Assembly (NCBI GenBank): GCA_025450815.1
Contig: JANWLO010000005.1
Coordinates: forward strand, 1 to 33,141
Direction of reading: 5' to 3'
Origin: Gemmatimonadaceae bacterium
GTDB lineage: Bacteria > Gemmatimonadota > Gemmatimonadetes > Gemmatimonadales > Gemmatimonadaceae
DNA: 33,141 bases
Below the pieces are notes generated by a model. That model did not search any database. It had not been told where the DNA came from and saw only the letters and a list, made by a program, of their open reading frames with translations. Positions 16,267 through 24,309 of this stretch are shown piece after piece. The translations under genes and the position numbers were made by a program. How positions within the stretch are numbered: position 1 is the first letter of the stretch; each line of letters starts with the position of its first letter.

Positions 16267-16360
16267 GACGCCGGCGAGCAGGTGGCACTTTCCAATCCCA
16301 ACAGCCGTAGGGGACGTCAGTCGTTGACGCCCTGACCATTGTCCCAACCCCAGGAGTCTC

Positions 16361-16627
16361 ATGGAAGATGTCGTGATGGCAGCCATTCTCGTCGGCATAC
16401 CGTCGCTGATCGTCCTCGCGAAGATCCTGTTGAGTCATCGCGAGAAAATGGCTCGCATTCGCGACGGCGATACGAACCCCGGAGTGCTCGATTCGCGGCT
16501 TGCGCGAATGGAGCTGGCGATCGAGTCGATGGCCATCGAGGTGGAGCGAGTGAGCGAAGGTCAGCGATTCGTCACGAAGCTGTTGAGCGATCGATCGCCG
16601 TTGCTCTCGAAGCCCGGCGCGGACTGA
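16361..16627 (+). CDS. Small membrane-anchored coiled-coil protein, function unknown
   Basis: 88 residues with a good AGGAG ribosome-binding site 6 bp before the ATG. Residues about 5-25 are a single transmembrane helix (VVMAAILVGIPSLIVLAKIL), followed by a basic stretch (SHREKMARIRDG) and a predicted coiled coil (about 45-80: LDSRLARMELAIESMAIEV). The layout is like PspB-type or other small helper membrane proteins, but no conserved family signature is certain. It stands alone between the HEPN-like gene (94 bp away) and the convergent rpiB gene (13 bp between the stops). Confidence 0.7.
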   Translation: MEDVVMAAILVGIPSLIVLAKILLSHREKMARIRDGDTNPGVLDSRLARMELAIESMAIEVERVSEGQRFVTKLLSDRSPLLSKPGAD

Positions 16628-16640
16628 TTCCGCTACCGGC

Positions 16641-17072
16641 TCACACCGCGTCGATCTCGTCGATGCGCCGCTGGTGCCGCCCGCCATCGAACGCAGTCTC
16701 GAACCACACCTTGAGTATCGGCTCGAGATCCGGCTCCGCAACCAACCGCTCCCCAATCGAAAGCACGTTCGCGTCGTTGTGCTGCCGCGCGTAGCGCGCG
16801 GACTCGACGTTCCAGCACAGCGTGCAGCGAATTCCGCGCACGCGGTTCGCGACGATCGCCTCGCCATTGCCCGAGCCGCCCAGTACGATGCCGCGCTCGA
16901 ACTCGCCTCGCGCGACCGCGAGCGCAACGGGGCGGATGAACAACGGGTAGTCCACCGGAGAATCCGAGTCGGTTCCGAAGTCGGTGACATCGTGACCCCA
17001 TCGCGCGAGGATCACCTTGATCAGCGCCTTGTAGTGAAATCCCGCATGGTCAGATCCGATTGCAACGCGCAT
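16641..17072 (-). CDS. rpiB: Ribose-5-phosphate isomerase B (RpiB/LacAB family), Glu-type
   Basis: 143 residues, typical length. It interconverts ribose-5-phosphate and ribulose-5-phosphate in the cytosolic pentose phosphate pathway. It starts with the phosphate/ring-binding IGSDHAGF (5-12) and has GGSGNGEAIVANRVRGIR at about 65-82. In the E. coli enzyme the general base is a Cys just before the GxGxG loop; here that place is Gly65, and E71 occupies the spot of Glu75 in the Mycobacterium tuberculosis enzyme, so this belongs to the Glu-dependent subtype. The start lies 3 bp after the stop of the upstream HExxH gene, suggesting one transcript. Confidence 0.93.
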   Translation of the reverse strand: MRVAIGSDHAGFHYKALIKVILARWGHDVTDFGTDSDSPVDYPLFIRPVALAVARGEFERGIVLGGSGNGEAIVANRVRGIRCTLCWNVESARYARQHNDANVLSIGERLVAEPDLEPILKVWFETAFDGGRHQRRIDEIDAV

Positions 17073-17075
17073 TGC

Positions 17076-18383
17076 TCAATGGCTCGAGGATGGTGCGGAC
17101 AACACGAAATCGCCGGAACGGGAGTCGGGAACGATCGTCCAACCAGGCTTGAGCGCCAGCGTCCATCCATCGCCGCTCGTAGTGCTTCCCGATGTCGATG
17201 TCGGCGCCGAAACGACGAGAGCGCTCCAGTCGGGCTTCATGAGCGCGCCGTGTTTGGCGTCGAGAACTCCCCAGTCATCCGAGATGTGGATAGTGGGATA
17301 GACCGTTCCCGCATCGCCCAACGGCTGCAAGTTACGCGGATCGAACTGCACATTCATGTGCCGGAAGCGCAGCGTGAGTTTGTGGCCGTCGATGAACTCG
17401 CCGCGGTAGAGTGCGAGGACCGCCTGGCGCTTACGATCGCGCTCGACTTCGGAGGCGCGGAGCGCGGCGCCGCCGTATCGTGCTTCGCGTTCCGTCATCC
17501 CATCGGAGCCTCCAGCATGCAACGCGCTCCGCAGCATCGCCTCGAGGCTGGCGCCCGACTTCAGCTTCTCCCGCCAGCCGGGCGTGAGACGATCGAGCAG
17601 CAACCCGTACGCCGGTCCTGTCGCGTACGCGAACGAGCGAACGAACGTCGCATCGCCCACGTGCACCGCCAGGTCGTGGAGCGCCATGGCGGTCCGCAGA
17701 TCCTGCGTCGGGTTGCCTACGCGCACACCCGTATACTCGGCCAACCCCTCGTTCATCTCGAGCGCTCGCTCCTCCGCCTCGGCTTTGGGGTAGATGCGAT
17801 AGCGCTCGGCGCGAAAGAACAGCGCATCGCTCGCGGCCTGATCCAGCCCCGCCTTCGAGTGAGCTTCCAGAGCCCGAGCCAGCGCACGCCACTCGAGCTG
17901 CATGTAGTAGCGCCCATCCACTTCGTCGAGATGCGCGTTGTCGCCGCCGTTCATCGTGGGCAGCCCGAGCTGCGGCTGAATACGATGGAAGAGCTCATGC
18001 GCCACAAGCGTCGCGCGCAGGCGATCGTCGTCGGGAAGCGGCCAGAGTATCTGGGTCCACCGCACGCCACTCCACTCGACGGCCGTGTTCGCGACGATCT
18101 GATCGGCGGGTAGCACACCGACGAACACACCGTCCCCTCCCTTCAACACTCCCTTCGCGTCCGCCTCGCTTGCGACGATCTCACGGCTCGCCGCGTCGAC
18201 GAACATCATAGGCCCGCACAGCGACACCCCCCAGAGCTTGTCGCCGTCGGCTGTGCACAGCGCTCGCGCCTCGGCGAAGTAGCGTTTGGCGAGGTCGATC
18301 GGGATTGGAGCGGGAGTCTGCGCTCGCCCCAAAACGGGAGCGGAGAGCAGGAGCGATGCGGTAGCGACGCGCACGTAGTTCAT
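17076..18383 (-). CDS. Exported putative zinc metallopeptidase (HExxH), otherwise uncharacterised
   Basis: 435 residues with a signal peptide (about 1-21, cleavage near GRAQ). The centre has a zinc-peptidase-like motif HELFH (H129, E130, H133) inside LVAHELFHRIQPQLG. A conserved-looking NEGLAEYTG follows at 211-219, where E212 or E216 could be the third zinc ligand or an equivalent of the gluzincin Glu. The C-terminal 150 residues are beta-rich (LTLRFRHMNVQFDPRNLQPLG) with a Ser/Thr-rich linker before the last strand. I do not recognise the family beyond this; loss of activity cannot be ruled out. It is directly upstream of rpiB with a 3-bp gap, an odd pairing of an exported protein with a sugar isomerase that probably reflects only shared transcription. 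Confidence 0.75.
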   Translation of the reverse strand: MNYVRVATASLLLSAPVLGRAQTPAPIPIDLAKRYFAEARALCTADGDKLWGVSLCGPMMFVDAASREIVASEADAKGVLKGGDGVFVGVLPADQIVANTAVEWSGVRWTQILWPLPDDDRLRATLVAHELFHRIQPQLGLPTMNGGDNAHLDEVDGRYYMQLEWRALARALEAHSKAGLDQAASDALFFRAERYRIYPKAEAEERALEMNEGLAEYTGVRVGNPTQDLRTAMALHDLAVHVGDATFVRSFAYATGPAYGLLLDRLTPGWREKLKSGASLEAMLRSALHAGGSDGMTEREARYGGAALRASEVERDRKRQAVLALYRGEFIDGHKLTLRFRHMNVQFDPRNLQPLGDAGTVYPTIHISDDWGVLDAKHGALMKPDWSALVVSAPTSTSGSTTSGDGWTLALKPGWTIVPDSRSGDFVLSAPSSSH

Positions 18384-18489
18384 CGATGCGGTTCCCCGAA
18401 TGGAGACGCGATTGGACGTCGATCACGGCTCGTTCTTGTACGCGTCAGCCAATCGTTGGTTTCACTTGGGCGGCGAGCGCCCACGCAGC

Positions 18490-19293
18490 TCAGTACTGCG
18501 CGAGCCACCGGTTCGTAGCCGACAACGTCGCCAACACCGCGGCCGTCTCCACATCCTCGCGCACCTCGCACACGCCCGTGAGCGGTACGATCTCGCGGCC
18601 CCGCCGCGCGGCCACGGCCACTACCACGTAGCGCCGTTCGAGCGAGTCGACCAGCAGCACGTGCTCGATCGCCGCGGTCTGCGCGGCGACGTCCGCGGCG
18701 CCCAGCGCGGCGAGCGTCGCCCGCGAGGCGAGCTCCGCGCGCGACCGCTCCGAGCTCGCGCCGGTAACTTCGCCGCTCAACACCAGTGCGCCCTTTCGCA
18801 GCGACACTCGGCACGTGATTCCCGAGACGCGCGAGCGGCGTACCTCCAGATCCTCGAAATACACGCGGCGCGCCAACCGCGGACTGTCGCCGCTGTCGGC
18901 CGCGCGAACTTCGCCCGAGCGACGCTGATCGAACCCTCCCCTACCCTCCGCCGGCCGCGCGGCCGCGGTGCCGGTGCGCGCATTCACGTGCGCGACGAAG
19001 ATCTGCTCCGGTGAAACCTTGAGGTCGAAGGCCGAGCGCAGCGTCTCGTCGACGGTGTGGATGAGGGCGCTCGTGTCCGTGCCCGCGGCAACCATGAGAT
19101 GGATGCCGACGATTTCCCCGGTGGGCCGAACCTCCACTCTCGCCAGCGTCACCCCGGGAAGCGAGGTGAGATGCTCTTCCAGCGACGTCAACAGCGCACG
19201 CGGAATGCCCGCGCCTCCCGACACACGACGTGAGGGGCGGGGAGGTAGCGCGTCACCATCGTCCGGATTGTTGAGTTCGGTGGATTTGGCCAA
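18490..19293 (-). CDS. Conserved two-domain protein of unknown function
   Basis: 267 residues, no signal peptide or transmembrane helix. Residues about 35-100 form one alpha/beta domain (SLPGVTLARVEVRPTGEIV, then IHLMVAAGTDTSALIHTVD and SPEQIFVAHVN). The wording recalls a small ACT-like or divergent sensor domain, but I cannot name it. After an Arg/Ala/Gly-rich linker (about 100-138) comes a second alpha/beta domain (140-265) in which hydrophobic strands alternate with Ala-rich helices and which ends in AAVLATLSATNRWLAQY. The order strand-helix-strand in both parts suggests related folds. It is preceded by a relatively AT-rich spacer of about 257 bp that holds several candidate regulatory repeats. 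The function is unknown. Confidence 0.75.
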   Translation of the reverse strand: MAKSTELNNPDDGDALPPRPSRRVSGGAGIPRALLTSLEEHLTSLPGVTLARVEVRPTGEIVGIHLMVAAGTDTSALIHTVDETLRSAFDLKVSPEQIFVAHVNARTGTAAARPAEGRGGFDQRRSGEVRAADSGDSPRLARRVYFEDLEVRRSRVSGITCRVSLRKGALVLSGEVTGASSERSRAELASRATLAALGAADVAAQTAAIEHVLLVDSLERRYVVVAVAARRGREIVPLTGVCEVREDVETAAVLATLSATNRWLAQY

Positions 19294-19373
19294 AGAATAG
19301 GCCGGCGTTCGTCGCTGGACGCGCGCCGGCTCGTGCGGGTGAACTGCCTAGAAAATTCCGACCCGCAATGTAT

Positions 19374-19389
19374 GGTGAGATGTATCACA
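19374..19389. promoter_or_regulatory. CRP/FNR-like inverted repeat GGTGA-N6-TCACA
   Basis: One mismatch from the Crp/Fnr-family consensus TGTGA-N6-TCACA. It lies about 81-96 bp upstream of the ATG of the minus-strand two-domain gene (start 19293), in an unusually AT-rich intergenic stretch. The position fits a promoter-proximal activator or repressor site. No binding protein is encoded nearby. Confidence 0.35.
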
Positions 19390-19395
19390 GAGTCT

Positions 19396-19425
19396 ATCAC
19401 GCCACGAACGGAGTTCATCACGCCA
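19396..19425. repeat. Direct repeat ATCACGCCA, two copies 21 bp apart
   Basis: Identical 9-bp copies at 19396-19404 and 19417-19425, exactly 21 bp start to start (two helical turns), so both present the same face of the DNA. A related TATCAC also occurs at 19383-19388. This is consistent with tandem binding sites for a regulator of the gene that starts at 19293. It is unproven. Confidence 0.3.
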
Positions 19426-19464
19426 AAGGGCCGCGCTCGGAGAGATCGCACCGGTTTATATGAT

Positions 19465-19477
19465 ATTGTGCCACAAT
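19465..19477. promoter_or_regulatory. Palindrome ATTGTG-C-CACAAT
   Basis: A perfect 6-bp inverted repeat around one base, next to an AT-rich TTTATATGATAT run (19455-19466) that could hold a -10 element on either strand. It lies between the stop of the JAMM-like gene and the start of the two-domain gene, both on the minus strand. It is a candidate operator; no matching regulator could be assigned. Confidence 0.35.
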
Positions 19478-19550
19478 GTGTTACGCTTTCAGGCCAGTCG
19501 CGCAACCCCTGGCGAGCGACCGCCGGAGCGTCACATTCCCGATCCCGATT

Positions 19551-20213
19551 TTAGCGCGTTCCAGTCGTATCCGGCTCGGCGGCCGTACTGTCCAGCCTCG
19601 GCCGCAGCTGCACCTGCACCTGCACGGGATACTGCACCGAGCCGTTGAACGCACGCACCGCGCCCGCGATGGAATCTCTGTCCCACTGCGCGAGCGCAAT
19701 GCGGTCCGCGCTCGCCCGGAACGCGCGCAGGTCTCCGATGGAAAGCTCGCGAATCTTGACGGGCATCGCGATGCTGTCGGCGCGCCAGGGATGCGTGTGC
19801 CAGCTCCCAACCGCGTCCGGTCGATCGTCGCACTCACCCGTCACCGCCGCCGCAAAGGCGCGCTCCCCGCGCGGCGACTCCCACGCGGTAATCCAAAGCG
19901 TGTCCGTGGAGATGTGGCCGCGCAGGCAGCGCATTGTCTCCTGCCAGATGGGTGTTCCCCGCCCATAGTTGGCGGCATTCACATAGGTCGGATATTTTCG
20001 CCACCCCGACGTGGAATGCAGGAAGACCATGTTCATCGAATCGCGCACATCGTTCGCCACGAGGATGACGCGAACGGGAATTGATGTGGGCGGGAGCGGC
20101 GCCTCGCGCGCGGCGACGACAGCGGCGAGCAATATCATCACGAGCAGCGCGCGCCGCGGCCACGCGCGATGTCTCGAAGTCCTGCCGCCATTCACGCACC
20201 GAACGAACCGCAT
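19551..20213 (-). CDS. Membrane-anchored or exported JAMM/MPN+ (Mov34/JAB)-like metalloprotein
   Basis: 220 residues. An Arg-rich N-terminus and a hydrophobic stretch at about 21-35 (RALLVMILLAAVVAA) form a signal anchor, so the rest is outside the cytoplasm. The domain shows the JAMM zinc pattern: E92 in QETMRCLRG followed by a TDTLWITAW strand, then H139-x-H141-P in GSWHTHPW, then S158-x2-D161 in ELSIGDLRAF. The spacing between HxHP and SxxD is 16 residues, longer than the 7 of canonical JAMM. JAMM proteins cleave isopeptide or peptide bonds, usually in the cytosol, so an extracytoplasmic member is notable. The tail (195-220) is low complexity. It is divergent from the lipoprotein gene that starts at 20335. 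Confidence 0.7.
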   Translation of the reverse strand: MRFVRCVNGGRTSRHRAWPRRALLVMILLAAVVAAREAPLPPTSIPVRVILVANDVRDSMNMVFLHSTSGWRKYPTYVNAANYGRGTPIWQETMRCLRGHISTDTLWITAWESPRGERAFAAAVTGECDDRPDAVGSWHTHPWRADSIAMPVKIRELSIGDLRAFRASADRIALAQWDRDSIAGAVRAFNGSVQYPVQVQVQLRPRLDSTAAEPDTTGTR

Positions 20214-20272
20214 GGGACGCCTCCTGTCCCCCGGTGGCGCGGCCGGTGTAGCCCCGCGCCAGATGCATCCCT

Positions 20273-20278
20273 ATCATA
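20273..20278 (-). promoter_or_regulatory. Possible -10 box (TATGAT) of the JAMM-like gene
   Basis: Read on the minus strand, TATGAT lies in an AT-rich spot (GTTGATATGATAGGG) about 60 bp before the ATG of the JAMM-like gene. No convincing -35 box at 16-18 bp was found, so this is only a candidate. Confidence 0.25.
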
Positions 20279-20334
20279 TCAACGACGAACGAACCCGCGG
20301 GACGGTTCACACGAGCATGGCCAATGGAGGATTC

Positions 20335-21498
20335 ATGCCGCGCAGTGCCCGAATACTTGGTTTGCTCCTCACCGCAGCGACGGTCGCCTGCGCACGACCC
20401 GGCTCTCTCAGCACCAGCGGCCCCTTCGACATCGACCGCGCCCCAAGCGATGGCCTCCGCTACTACGTCACGCGCGACCTGATCTCGATCGACGCGAAGA
20501 CCATCACCCGGCACACCGCCACGCGCGGCTTGGGCGGGGAGTGCATTCCCCGAGACTCCATCGCGACGACCTGGACGGTCACGGCCACCACCGCGCCCGA
20601 TCGTCGACAGGCCTACCGCCTTGGGCTCGCGCCGTCGAGCACCCTGGAGCAGACGCTCGGTGTGAAGCTCTCCGAAACCGGCGTGCTCGCTTCGCTCAAC
20701 TACAGCGGTGCCGACGAGCGGGCAGCCATCGTGAGCTCGATCGCCAAGGGCGCCGCGGGAATACTCGGCAGCTTCACGAGAGGCGGGCTCTCGGCGGGCA
20801 AGGACACGTCGTGCGCCCAGATCTCCAAGGCGCGTGCGCGCCTCGACTCGACCACGCACGTGCTGCGCACCTTCGACGTCACCGATCTTCCTCCCGCACC
20901 CGGCGCCGACATGAGTTGGGCGGAGCTGTCGCGCGCTTTCACGGCGTATCCGCGGGCCGCCGAGCTGTTCGGACTCACGAACATCGTGCTGTCGGTGTCG
21001 CCACTGCCTGAGCCTGCGACGCCGCTCGAGCCGGCGCCCGGCACGGGCGCGTCATCCGTGGGATGCTCAGGCTCCGAGTTGGTGTGTGCCCGGATCTACT
21101 ATCGCGAGCCGATCATGCGCGTCATCCGCATCCATGTGCCCACCGAGACTGACGTCAAACGAGCGACGTTCACGGTTCGGGAGGAGCGGATGGTGCCGCT
21201 GGTGGCTGCGAACGATCCGATCCTGCATCTCTCCTTCGGCACGCAGACGCTCGGCTCGGGCAAAATCACACTCAACTTCGGGCCTCACGGCAACGTCATC
21301 GGCGTCCAGCAGGCGTCGAGCGCCGCGCTCGTGGACGCGGCCAAGACAGCGGCCGCCGCAGAGCTGAGCGCGCGCGGTGCCTACATGTCGGCGCTAAGGG
21401 CGCAGGTCGAGCAGCTCGATCTGGAGATCAAGGCCGCCAAGGACGACGCCGCGCTCCGGAAGGCGCAGGCTGCCGACAGTGCGAGCGGAACGCCCTAG
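20335..21498 (+). CDS. Putative lipoprotein with C-terminal coiled coil, function unknown
   Basis: 387 residues from the ATG at 20335, chosen because GGAGG stands 5 bp upstream; an in-frame ATG at 20317 lacks such a site. The N-terminus (LLLTAATVAC with C19) is a lipoprotein-like signal. The mature part is beta-rich with two likely disulfide Cys pairs (GGECIPRD with TSCAQIS; VGCSGSELVCARIYY). A conserved-looking segment, ILHLSFGTQTLGSGKITLNF, precedes the end. Residues about 345-380 form a charged coiled coil (LRAQVEQLDLEIKAAKDDAA). I do not recognise a family. It may be an envelope or secretion accessory protein. The following 204 bp lead to the kinase gene and contain no T-rich terminator. 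Confidence 0.7.
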   Translation: MPRSARILGLLLTAATVACARPGSLSTSGPFDIDRAPSDGLRYYVTRDLISIDAKTITRHTATRGLGGECIPRDSIATTWTVTATTAPDRRQAYRLGLAPSSTLEQTLGVKLSETGVLASLNYSGADERAAIVSSIAKGAAGILGSFTRGGLSAGKDTSCAQISKARARLDSTTHVLRTFDVTDLPPAPGADMSWAELSRAFTAYPRAAELFGLTNIVLSVSPLPEPATPLEPAPGTGASSVGCSGSELVCARIYYREPIMRVIRIHVPTETDVKRATFTVREERMVPLVAANDPILHLSFGTQTLGSGKITLNFGPHGNVIGVQQASSAALVDAAKTAAAAELSARGAYMSALRAQVEQLDLEIKAAKDDAALRKAQAADSASGTP

Positions 21499-21702
21499 GC
21501 TCGGAGCATTCAGTTTTCTTTTTGATCCACCCTTCCTGAGGAGAGTGGAACGATCCGTCGCAGCGCGCCTGCATCCTGATCACGGGCGTCGTTCGAATCT
21601 CTCGACCGCCGCCTGATAAAGGACGTTTCACCGTCTGGCAGATTTCGGACTCTGCGCGTATGTTCGCAGCTTAGTGTCTCTTAACGTAGGACACGGGCAA
21701 CA

Positions 21703-24237
21703 GTGACGAACAGCGTCGATCGACTTCAGGCCGCCCTGGAAGGGCGGTACGAGATCGTGCGCGAGTTGGGCCGCGGAGGGATGGCCACCGTTTACCTCGC
21801 GAACGATCTCAGAAACGAACGCGAGGTGGCGATCAAGGTGTTGCTTCCCGACCTGGGGATGGCACTCGGTCCGGAACGCTTCAGGCGCGAGATCCAGCTC
21901 GCAACAAAAGTGAGTCATCCGAACATCCTGGCGCTCTACGATTCCGGAGAGACGCCTGATCACTTGTTGTACTATGTGATGCCGTTCATCGCGGGCGAGT
22001 CGCTGCGCGCGAAGCTCGACCGCGAGCAGCAGCTCTCGGTGGATGAGGCGGTGCAGATCACGATCGAGGTCGCGGGCGCGCTGGACTATGCGCACCGGCA
22101 GGGGATCATCCATCGCGACATCAAGCCCGAGAACATCCTCCTCGACGACGGCCACGCCATCGTCGCCGACTTCGGCATCGCGCACGCGATCAGTGCGATG
22201 GGTGAGGAGAAGCTCACGCAAACCGGCATCAGCCTCGGTACGCCCACCTACATGAGCCCCGAGCAGGCAATGGCCGAGAAGGACATCGACGGCCGAAGCG
22301 ACGTGTACGCCCTGGGGTGCGTGCTATATGAGATGATCGCGGGCACGCCGCCATTCGTCGGGCCTACCGCGGCGTCGATCATCGCGCGGCACACGATGGA
22401 TCGCGTGCCGTCGCTCGCGATCGTGCGCGAGAACGTGCCCGACGAGCTCGAGGACACCGTGCTCACCGCGCTGGCCAAGGTGCCGGCGGATCGCTTCCGC
22501 ACCGCCGGCGCATTCGCGGAGGCACTGCAGCGGCCCGCTGGCGCCACGTACTCGCGGCGCGTTCAGGCGGCGCGGAGCGCGACGCAGTCGATGCGAGTGA
22601 TGACGCCCGCGGCGCGCCGGAAACGAATCGCGATTCGCTCCGCGGCGGCGCTCCTGCCGCTCGTGCTGATCGGCTGGGGCGCGTGGCACTTCACGCGCGG
22701 AGACCACATCCGGAATGCGGGCAAGAGTACGGGGCTCGACCCGCGTCGAATCGCAGTGATGTACTTCGAGGACGATAGCAAGAGTCACGACCTGGGCTAC
22801 ATCGCGGACGGCCTCACCGAGGCGCTGATCACACGATTGAGCGCGGTGTCCGGGCTGGACGTGGTGTCGACCAACGGCGCATCGCTCTTTCGCGGTGGCG
22901 GAGTGGCGCCCGACAGCATCGCGCGCGCTCTCAACGCCGGCACGCTAGTGATGGGAACGGTGGAGCCCGACGGCAACAAGCTGCGCGTGAGTGTGCGGCT
23001 GAAGGATGGCACGGGAACGGACTTCGAGCGCGCGAGCTTCGAGCAGGCGCGCGGCAATCCGCTCGCGTTGCGCGATACCCTCTCCATGCGCGTGGCGGAA
23101 TTTCTTCGCCGGCGGCTCGGCACCGAGGTGCTGTTGCGCGAGCAGCGCGAAGGCACGTCGAACGCGGATGCATGGGCGCTGCTGCAGCAGGCGGAGCAGC
23201 ACTTTCGCGCCGAGCAGGATGCGATAAAGGGAAGCGACACCGCGGCGGTGCTGCGCGAGGTGCAGAGCGCGGACACGCTGCTCGCGCAGGCGTCCGCGCT
23301 CGATCGCGCATGGGCTGCGGTGCCGGTGCTGCGCGGCACTCTTGCGTATCGTGCGTCGCGATTCTTCGGCGACGACCAGATGAAGGCGGCGAAGTGGGTG
23401 AACGTGGGGTTGGCGTTTGCCGACTCCGCGCTAACGCTCTCGGCGTCGAACCCGGACGCGCTCGAGCTCCGCGGCACTCTCCGCTACTGGAGCTACCTCC
23501 TCGGTCTCGATCCTGGTGCCGAGGCATCGAAGCGGATGCTCGACAGCGCGCAGGCCGATCTCGACGCGGCGGTGAAGATCAACCCTGCGCAGGCGGGCGC
23601 GTGGGGTGTTTTGAGCTCGCTGCTCACGCATACTGATGACGTGACGAGCGCCAAGCTCGCTGCACGTCGTGCGTACGAGCAGGATGCGTATCTGAGCAAC
23701 ATCGACGTCATCGTGTGGCGGCTGTTCAACCTCGCGTACGACGATGCGCAGTTTCCGGAGGCGGTGCACTGGTGCGACGTGGGGAATAAGCGCTTTCCGG
23801 CCAATCCGCGTTTCGTCGAGTGCAGGCTGAGTCTAATGGCAACGAAGGCGCTCGATCCCGATCCCGCGCTCGCATGGCGGCTCGCGGACTCCATCGTGAA
23901 GCTCACCCCCGAGTCGTCGCGCCGCTACGCGACGGCGAGCACGCAAACGGGCGTAGCGGCCGTGCTCTCGCGCGCAAATCTGGCTGATAGCGCCAAGCAT
24001 GTGCTCACCGCCGTCCGCGCGTCCGCGGACATCGACCCCACGCGCGATCTGGAGTACGATCGCGCGTTCGTCTGGACCCTGATCGGCGACAAGAGTGCGG
24101 CGATAAAGTCGCTCTCGATCTTTCTCGCCGCGAACCCCAACGTTGCCTCCGGCTTCAACTCGGACAACAACTGGCGATGGCGAACGATCGCTGACGATCC
24201 GCGATTTCAGCGCCTCGTGAGTACAGGGAAGCAGTGA
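21703..24237 (+). CDS. Transmembrane Ser/Thr protein kinase (PknB-type) with FlgO/TolB-like and TPR-like C-terminal half
   Basis: 844 residues from a GTG. The kinase domain (about 15-280) is complete: the glycine loop GRGGMA at 23-28, the ATP lysine K45 (VAIKVLL), HRDIKPEN with D139, K141 and N144 (an RD kinase), DFG with D156, GTPTYMSPEQ, and SDVYALGCVLYEM. A juxtamembrane basic region leads to a transmembrane helix at about 311-328. Outside the membrane, residues about 346-450 resemble the FlgO/TolB-N-like domain (RRIAVMYFEDDSKSHDLGYI, ADGLTEALITRLSAV). Residues 480-840 are helical TPR-like repeats (LLQQAEQHFRAEQDA, LDAAVKINPAQAGAWGVL). This is a receptor kinase presumably sensing envelope ligands or partner proteins. 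The lipoprotein gene 72 bp downstream on the same strand may be co-expressed. Confidence 0.93.
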   Translation: MTNSVDRLQAALEGRYEIVRELGRGGMATVYLANDLRNEREVAIKVLLPDLGMALGPERFRREIQLATKVSHPNILALYDSGETPDHLLYYVMPFIAGESLRAKLDREQQLSVDEAVQITIEVAGALDYAHRQGIIHRDIKPENILLDDGHAIVADFGIAHAISAMGEEKLTQTGISLGTPTYMSPEQAMAEKDIDGRSDVYALGCVLYEMIAGTPPFVGPTAASIIARHTMDRVPSLAIVRENVPDELEDTVLTALAKVPADRFRTAGAFAEALQRPAGATYSRRVQAARSATQSMRVMTPAARRKRIAIRSAAALLPLVLIGWGAWHFTRGDHIRNAGKSTGLDPRRIAVMYFEDDSKSHDLGYIADGLTEALITRLSAVSGLDVVSTNGASLFRGGGVAPDSIARALNAGTLVMGTVEPDGNKLRVSVRLKDGTGTDFERASFEQARGNPLALRDTLSMRVAEFLRRRLGTEVLLREQREGTSNADAWALLQQAEQHFRAEQDAIKGSDTAAVLREVQSADTLLAQASALDRAWAAVPVLRGTLAYRASRFFGDDQMKAAKWVNVGLAFADSALTLSASNPDALELRGTLRYWSYLLGLDPGAEASKRMLDSAQADLDAAVKINPAQAGAWGVLSSLLTHTDDVTSAKLAARRAYEQDAYLSNIDVIVWRLFNLAYDDAQFPEAVHWCDVGNKRFPANPRFVECRLSLMATKALDPDPALAWRLADSIVKLTPESSRRYATASTQTGVAAVLSRANLADSAKHVLTAVRASADIDPTRDLEYDRAFVWTLIGDKSAAIKSLSIFLAANPNVASGFNSDNNWRWRTIADDPRFQRLVSTGKQ

Positions 24238-24309
24238 TGTAAGTGGCAGAGACGTGACGTGTCCGCGATGCGAATTGCCGTTTCAACCTGAATTGAGAGG
24301 ATAGAGAGA

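Noticed and set aside
21527-21548. Hairpin CCAC...GTGG after the lipoprotein gene, next to a T-rich run
   Set aside because: The T-run precedes the stem on the plus strand and would be A-rich on the minus strand, so it has the wrong polarity for a terminator; the stem also has mismatches.
21591-21602. GTTCGAATC, resembling a tRNA T-loop
   Set aside because: The flanking bases do not form a T-stem, and no acceptor, D or anticodon arm could be folded around it.
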